Positions 59,450 through 64,000 of a DNA stretch of 64,000 nucleotides are shown in pieces. The stretch is from the NCBI GenBank assembly GCA_030849045.1, contig JASAOL010000589.1, positions 186,001 to 250,000 of the forward strand. Direction: 5' to 3'. A program made the translations under genes and the position numbers. This DNA comes from Wallacemonas rigidus. Taxonomy: Eukaryota; Euglenozoa; Kinetoplastea; Trypanosomatida; Trypanosomatidae. The notes beneath the pieces were generated by a model, which saw only the letters and a program-made list of their open reading frames with translations, searched no databases and had not been told where the DNA came from. The first letter of the stretch is position 1; every line of letters begins with the position of its first letter.

Positions 59450-60750
59450 ACTCTCCGCAAATGTAATCTATGTATATTCCATGTACGAGTGGGCTGACTG
59501 GATTGTTGACTGCCGTCTCGGCATTTGGCCTTGTCATCGCTCCTCTTTTTTTTTTCTTTTTTCCAACATCCTTCTCTTGCACCTCTTCACCTACTCTACC
59601 ACACCGTAAGGTGTCTCAGAGCTGGAGAGGAGCTTCTCTTGTGCTTCTTTTTGTTTTTTGTTTTCCTTTCTGTTTCTCGATTGTGGCAACGGGAGATTTG
59701 TACTCGCTATGTACGACCCATGCGCGAGAGATGGTGCGATCGTGTACACATGTACTTTATGCCCCACTTGTTTTGTTTGGCGCTGAGTCCTCTGGGAACG
59801 TGAGGCGACATGAGTGACTAACTGTACGCACATATCAGATACACAGTCTCACTCACAACAGCAACCAATGGCGTTCTCATCGGCTGAAACGCCACATCGA
59901 CAAAACAGAAGCTGGATCTTTTCTTGTTACGATATGACGAGGTTCTGGTGCGTTAGTGATATATCCTCTCCCTCTTCCTCACTCCGGCCTACCGGCGAGA
60001 AAAAAGTTGTCCTGGAAAACTGTGTCTCGCTGCTTTGATCGGCTAACGTGGTTCCTGCATCCGGTCCGCCCCCTTTTTTTTCTTCCTTTTGTCTACTTGC
60101 TTTCGTTCTGCGCATGTACGCCTACCTATCTACAACCTACATAAGTACATGACCGCACTCAAGTCTCTCCTGCACCCTCCACGAAAACGGCTTTCTGCTC
60201 GACACGGATGGAGACGTGCCGCACGAGATCGAAGAAGAAGAAAAAAAAAAGACGAAGCGTATGCACCTAACTGTTTCGACGTCTACAATGCCGCTTTTCG
60301 CTCGCTCTGCCTTCCGCTGCCTCCTCGCATTGTGCAGGAGACGTATTCGCTTGACCACCCGATGTGTGTCCACACGTCTCTCTAACTCCGCCGTCTCCAA
60401 GGGCGTGGCGGCGCTTTTCTGTTTGAGCCTCTGCTCGTCAGCGCAAGTGAGATGGTCCCTTTGGCTCTGCTTCGTTTTCCCTTGTCTACTCTTTCCGGAC
60501 TCCTTGCTCTACCGCATTCCACGTACATGTTGTCTTTGTCCTTCCTTCCTTCACGCCTGGCTATGAGCGCAAACATTTTCACTCAGTGACTCCTTCACGC
60601 CTACCGAAACAGCAAAAACAAACACAATCAACACCAACGACAAGTCCAACTGTTGTCTCTACGTGACGTGACTCGGTTTGCAAACTAGTAGTCGTACTCG
60701 ATTCATTTCACACTCTCACATACGTTCACTTCACCAACCAGACAACAAAG
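59450..60750. other. Long spacer before the FUN14/EF-hand gene
   Basis: A 1.3-kb spacer with no supported gene. T tracts lie at about 59546-59562 and 60072-60080. A frame at 60261-60566 starting at MHLTVSTSTMPLFARSAFRC looks briefly like a presequence but its remainder is Cys/Leu-rich spacer translation. Confidence 0.5.
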
Positions 60751-61518
60751 ATGGGTCTTTTCGGTGGTGGCAAGAAGGAAGCGCCGGTTGCTGAAGGTGC
60801 GATTGCCTCTGGCGATCGCCTCAACACGGATGATTTGACGTACGCACTGAACGTCGCGGTCAACCTCGGCAAGACCCCCGATCCTCAGGATAAGGATTAC
60901 GTGGCGGGTCTCTTCAAGGTCCCGTTTGAGATCAAGAGGGTGCTCTGGGACGACTGGTTGTCCGACAAGCAGAAGGCGCAGTATGCCGAGTTCCAGAAGA
61001 GCGACGCATACAAGAAGGCGACAGCGGCGATGGTCCACGCGTTCGACATGAATGGCGACGGCAAGATCACTCCCAAGGATTTCCAGATCATGTACGACCA
61101 GCACTTCATCAAGGCTGTAGAGACGAACGCTGATGCTCTCGACAAGTACCTGCCCTTCGTGGGTCAGCTCGCCTTTGGCTTCACGGTCGGCCTTGGCTTC
61201 GGTGCGCTGGCTCGCAATTCGTACAAGGGCAAGTACTGGATTGGCGGCATCGGCCTCTGTGCGTTCACCGGAGCACAGTACCTGATCCAGCAGAACTTCG
61301 TCAACCAACAGGTGCTCGAGGCGGCCTTCAAGAGCAAGGTGAAGGAGCTGGCGGATGTCAACGGCGATGGCGTCATTGACCGCAAGGACCTCGAGGAGCT
61401 TGTTCAGAACCGTCTGCAGTTCGTGGCGACCAAGCTCGGTCCTGGTGGCATCGCCCCTGGTAGCGCCGGCTACGCCTCCCTCGCACTCGGATTCGCTCGT
61501 GGCATTCGCATGATCTAA
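60751..61518 (+). CDS. FUN14-like membrane protein with two EF-hands
   Basis: A 255-residue protein. The first canonical EF-hand loop is DMNGDGKITPKD (residues 99-110), the second DVNGDGVIDRKD (202-213); both keep all calcium ligands. Between them lie two hydrophobic segments (about 135-156 and 162-180) rich in small residues: FVGQLAFGFTVGLGFGALAR and YWIGGIGLCAFTGAQYLIQ. They resemble the paired helices of FUN14/FUNDC proteins, mitochondrial outer-membrane mitophagy and contact-site factors. The N terminus (MGLFGGGKKEAPVAEG) has a glycine at position 2 that might be myristoylated. A C-terminal ASLALGFARGIRMI is mildly hydrophobic. The fusion suggests a calcium-responsive organelle membrane protein; localisation is inference. 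Confidence 0.92.
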   Translation: MGLFGGGKKEAPVAEGAIASGDRLNTDDLTYALNVAVNLGKTPDPQDKDYVAGLFKVPFEIKRVLWDDWLSDKQKAQYAEFQKSDAYKKATAAMVHAFDMNGDGKITPKDFQIMYDQHFIKAVETNADALDKYLPFVGQLAFGFTVGLGFGALARNSYKGKYWIGGIGLCAFTGAQYLIQQNFVNQQVLEAAFKSKVKELADVNGDGVIDRKDLEELVQNRLQFVATKLGPGGIAPGSAGYASLALGFARGIRMI

Positions 61519-62820
61519 GATGTATGCGTGTGTCGCGTGCGTGCCTGCGTGGCGGCGTCACTGTTCAGACTCGGCGTCGCGCTCGCGTGCAGTGTTCCTT
61601 TACTCGGCGACACGAGATGGCCAGCGATGGAGAGGTGCGAGGATGCACTCTGCGAGGCGAACGCGCGATTCAACACACACGTGGCAGTACATGTTTGTCT
61701 GCAGTCGCCGCTCATTGTTCGCGTATTCATGACAACGTGCATCAGTATACATACTTTTTTTTTGTTATACCTTTTCTTTCTTCCATTCTTACTTACCCTC
61801 GAACACATTTCTTTTTTTTTTTCGTTTTGCTTTATGTCGATGATGTTTCTTCTCCTCGTTCCTTCAAAAAGAAGTCTGATCATATCTGTGAGCTTCAGGT
61901 CTTCGCAAGTCACTCTTGATACACGTCGTGTGCCTGTACTTGTTTAGGTGCCATGCTGCCGCCGTGCTACTGCGCGTGTGTTCTTTGTTGTTTTCTCAAC
62001 GGTGGGACACTTCGTGTGACGCAGTGCAAAGTGTTACCGTCGTGCTTGCTTCCGCGTCAGTGCCGCACCGATCACTTGAGGTGGCCTGTACGATCGGCTA
62101 GCAGACAAGAGACAGGGTCATGGGCGTGCCTGAGGCATGTGGATTGGAAGGCCCCGCCACGGGCGTGCCACTCCTCGACTTATTCAAAAAGTTGATCACA
62201 GGCGCTAGTAGATTGATACCTCTCCTTGTGAAGACACCCAGAGGAAAGAGCAATCAGTAAATGCAAAACAAAAGAAAAAAAAAGTGATAAAAAAAGGAGA
62301 AACAACGTGCCCCGCACGCTCGAGGCGATTCGATGAGACAAAGCCGAGCGCTGCGCGCGAGCAACCACTGACGTGGCAACGCTCTCTACCTCCCCCCTTC
62401 TCTCTCTCTCTGGCACTACGGTGAGAAAACGGGTCGGCACGGAGCGCGTGAGAAAGCACCGATTCGCCTGTCTAGCGTTGTGTGTGCCAAGAGGGAGACA
62501 TGATGCCCACGTGCCCACGTACCCACACAAGTCCACATGGACTAATGGATCTGTGTGACGCTCATCGCCCCTCATCGAGTGAAGTCGCTTTCGCTGAAGG
62601 GAGGTGAGAAGGACTCGTCTTCCAAACGGCTCTTCACCGCATGTACCGCTTGCCACTGTGTGCTGACGTCTCCACTCTGCACTTTTCATTTCGATTTCCT
62701 TTCTTACTGTCTCTCACCTCGCCTTGTTATACAAACGTTGAAAAGGGTTGATTGCGTTGGCGTTTGTTGTGGCCCTTTGCTTCTATTCCTGTTCCAGCCC
62801 CCCTCCCCCTCCCGCATACA
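61519..62820. other. Long spacer before bS16m
   Basis: A 1.3-kb spacer with no supported gene. T tracts lie at about 61756-61765 and 61812-61822. An A-rich purine patch lies at about 62265-62305. The repeat CCCACGTGCCCACGTACCCAC at about 62506-62526 is mildly repetitive. Confidence 0.5.
62772..62797 (+). promoter_or_regulatory. Predicted spliced-leader acceptor for bS16m
   Basis: A pyrimidine-rich stretch (CCCTTTGCTTCTATTCCTGTTCC) is followed by AG at 62796-62797, leaving a 5' UTR of about 23 nt before the ATG at 62821 and excluding the upstream open codons. Confidence 0.6.
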
Positions 62821-63387
62821 ATGCAGAGTACATCTACGCTCTTGGCGCGCGCGCTCGCGGATCGCAAGGCGCCGCAACTGTGGGGTGCGCCAGGCGCCCC
62901 TATTATCCGCATGCGTGGTCATCATGTCGCGTGGAAGTTTCAATCGTACGACATCTTCGTCGAGCACACTCACCGCCGGCGTAATTCAGATATCCGTTTG
63001 CTGCAGTACCTCGGCAAGCACTGCCCGCACCCCCAAAAATCGCTCTGGTCACCGGATACCCCGGTCATGCAAGACAGGCACCTCTTTATGCTCACGACCG
63101 TGGACATCGACGCCTTCAAGTATTGGTTCGGTGTGAAGCGCTGTCGGCTCTCTGTCGGGCCATGGAACATCCTAGCCAAGTCCGGTCTCCTTCCACCGTC
63201 GTACAGACAGAATTCTAAAATTATGCCGAAGCCCATCTTTGACAAGGAGCAGCTGATGCGCTATTACCTGAAAAACCGCAAGGATATGCGTGCGGTGGAG
63301 AGAGAAAACTACCTGTCTTACCAGAATAGCATGGTAAAACTGCCAGAGGAACGCGCGGCGGAACGCCCGGTCGCCCCGTTCCTGTAG
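62821..63387 (+). CDS. Mitochondrial ribosomal protein bS16m
   Basis: A 188-residue protein from MQSTSTLLARALADRKAP, a probable mitochondrial presequence. The bS16 core follows: IIRMRGHHVAWKFQSYDIFV, then HTHRRRNSDIRLLQYLGKHC with P (bacterial form: DSRxxRDGRFIExLGxYNP), then VDIDAFKYWFGVKRCRLSVG (LDxERIxYWLGVGAQPSD) and NILAKSGLLPPSYRQ (VxxLLxKAGLLPK). A basic C-terminal extension of about 60 residues is added, as is usual in kinetoplastid mitoribosomal proteins. It belongs to the small subunit of the mitochondrial ribosome. The match is by motif order and is good despite divergence. Confidence 0.87.
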   Translation: MQSTSTLLARALADRKAPQLWGAPGAPIIRMRGHHVAWKFQSYDIFVEHTHRRRNSDIRLLQYLGKHCPHPQKSLWSPDTPVMQDRHLFMLTTVDIDAFKYWFGVKRCRLSVGPWNILAKSGLLPPSYRQNSKIMPKPIFDKEQLMRYYLKNRKDMRAVERENYLSYQNSMVKLPEERAAERPVAPFL

Positions 63388-64000
63388 TGCATGTGTCGTG
63401 TTGCTGTTGTTGTTGCTGTTGTTTGTTCCTTGGTTCTTGACGGTTCACATTTGCTGAGCGGCACGCGGTTTACACGGTGTCACGCTGCTCTGTGCCCTTC
63501 GCGTTATCCTGAGCGATGACGGACTCCAAAGTGAAACATGCCATGACGCGCATTCCGTGATGGGCGTACGTCCGCGTATCCAAGTATCCCAAAGGCACAG
63601 CGCTGACGTATTGTGCGGACGGCGCGAAAAGCTCGCACGGAGCCGTGACGCCTCCGTCACGAACGAGATTGAAAGTGTTATCGCCACGTGCGAAGTGCGC
63701 ATTGGCATATGCCCCCCTCCCCCCGGCTCCTCGTCTTCTCGTCATCGATAGGCGTGTTTGATGAGGTTCTCTGTCGTGTGCGTTGTCTGACTTCCCTTTC
63801 GCTCTCTCTTCCGTGTCCTCCGCTTCCGATCCCCCCCAATCAATACGAAGCTTGGGCTGCCTTTCACTTCCCTCTGGGAGGTGAGAGAGCCACTGCCCGT
63901 GCCCACGACAGATGTGTCATCAAACGTCCTCTCTTCCATCTTCGCTCCTCTACTCCATTCTTCTCTGCTCCCACCTTTGCCACTGCCATCTGTTTCCCCC
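63388..64000. other. 3' flank of bS16m to the window end
   Basis: A 613-bp stretch with no supported gene. A GTTGTT repeat lies at about 63401-63423. Pyrimidine-rich sequence at about 63796-63835 and 63945-64000 suggests the next plus-strand gene starts beyond the window. Confidence 0.5.

Noticed and set aside
60216-60566. Possible small mitochondrial membrane protein in the spacer before the FUN14-like gene
   Set aside because: The presequence-like start is followed by Cys/Leu-rich translation of pyrimidine tracts, and the frame is preceded by an A run, not a pyrimidine tract.
1-64000. tRNA, snoRNA, 5S or 7SL genes
   Set aside because: Reading the spacers I found no convincing pair of internal A and B boxes or cloverleaf. 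A tRNAscan or Rfam run would be decisive; I could not do it.
1-64000. Retroelements, transposons or telomeric repeats
   Set aside because: No reverse transcriptase, transposase, long terminal or target-site duplications or TTAGGG arrays were seen; repeats are only microsatellites and homopolymers.

Overview
This window is nuclear DNA from a kinetoplastid, almost certainly a trypanosomatid of the Leishmania/Crithidia/Leptomonas kind; I cannot name the species. Four things show this. All genes are intronless and fall into two long same-strand arrays. Start codons follow pyrimidine tracts and AG dinucleotides, as expected for spliced-leader trans-splicing. Spacers are long and low in complexity (GT, CT, poly-A and poly-T runs). 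The gene content includes kinetoplast RNA factors: an RBP16-type cold-shock protein and a TUTase-type nucleotidyltransferase.

Layout: from 1 to about 22.2 kb every recognised gene is on the minus strand. In transcription order from the switch leftward these are an unrecognised 501-aa protein, a RAD5/RAD16-type SNF2-RING ATPase, a coiled-coil protein, a 425-aa basic protein, a 185-aa basic protein, SAS10/UTP3, VMP1, a candidate HROB-type OB-fold protein, a BTB/T1-domain protein, PP1 phosphatase and a YAR1-like ankyrin protein. From 22.5 kb to the end every gene is on the plus strand: an unrecognised 226-aa protein, a RET2-like nucleotidyltransferase, a dual-specificity phosphatase, a calmodulin-like protein, RPB8, a mitochondrial-looking 463-aa protein, RBP16, a CCCH plus methyltransferase-like protein, a small hypothetical, a 786-aa mitochondrial repeat protein, MCM2, a zinc-ribbon protein, a TBL2-like membrane WD protein, a 174-aa protein, ribonucleotide reductase large subunit, a coiled-coil protein, a CCR4-like EEP nuclease/phosphatase, a FUN14/EF-hand membrane protein and mitochondrial bS16m.

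The arrays diverge across a GC-rich strand-switch region of only 283 bp between the two start codons (22196-22478). It holds a GT-rich element, a G9 run and a C13 run in mirrored positions. By analogy with other trypanosomatids it should be a bidirectional Pol II start region and possibly a replication origin. Genes within an array are probably co-transcribed but are not functional operons; neighbours are mostly unrelated. Several plus-array genes look mitochondrial (RET2-like, RBP16, the 463-aa and 786-aa proteins, bS16m).

Most interesting for follow-up: the miniature strand-switch region, the candidate HROB homologue, the zinc-finger/methyltransferase-like fusion, the repeat-built 786-aa mitochondrial protein, the FUN14 plus EF-hand fusion and the EEP enzyme with very large insertions. 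I saw no transposon, LTR element, CRISPR array, rRNA or convincing tRNA.
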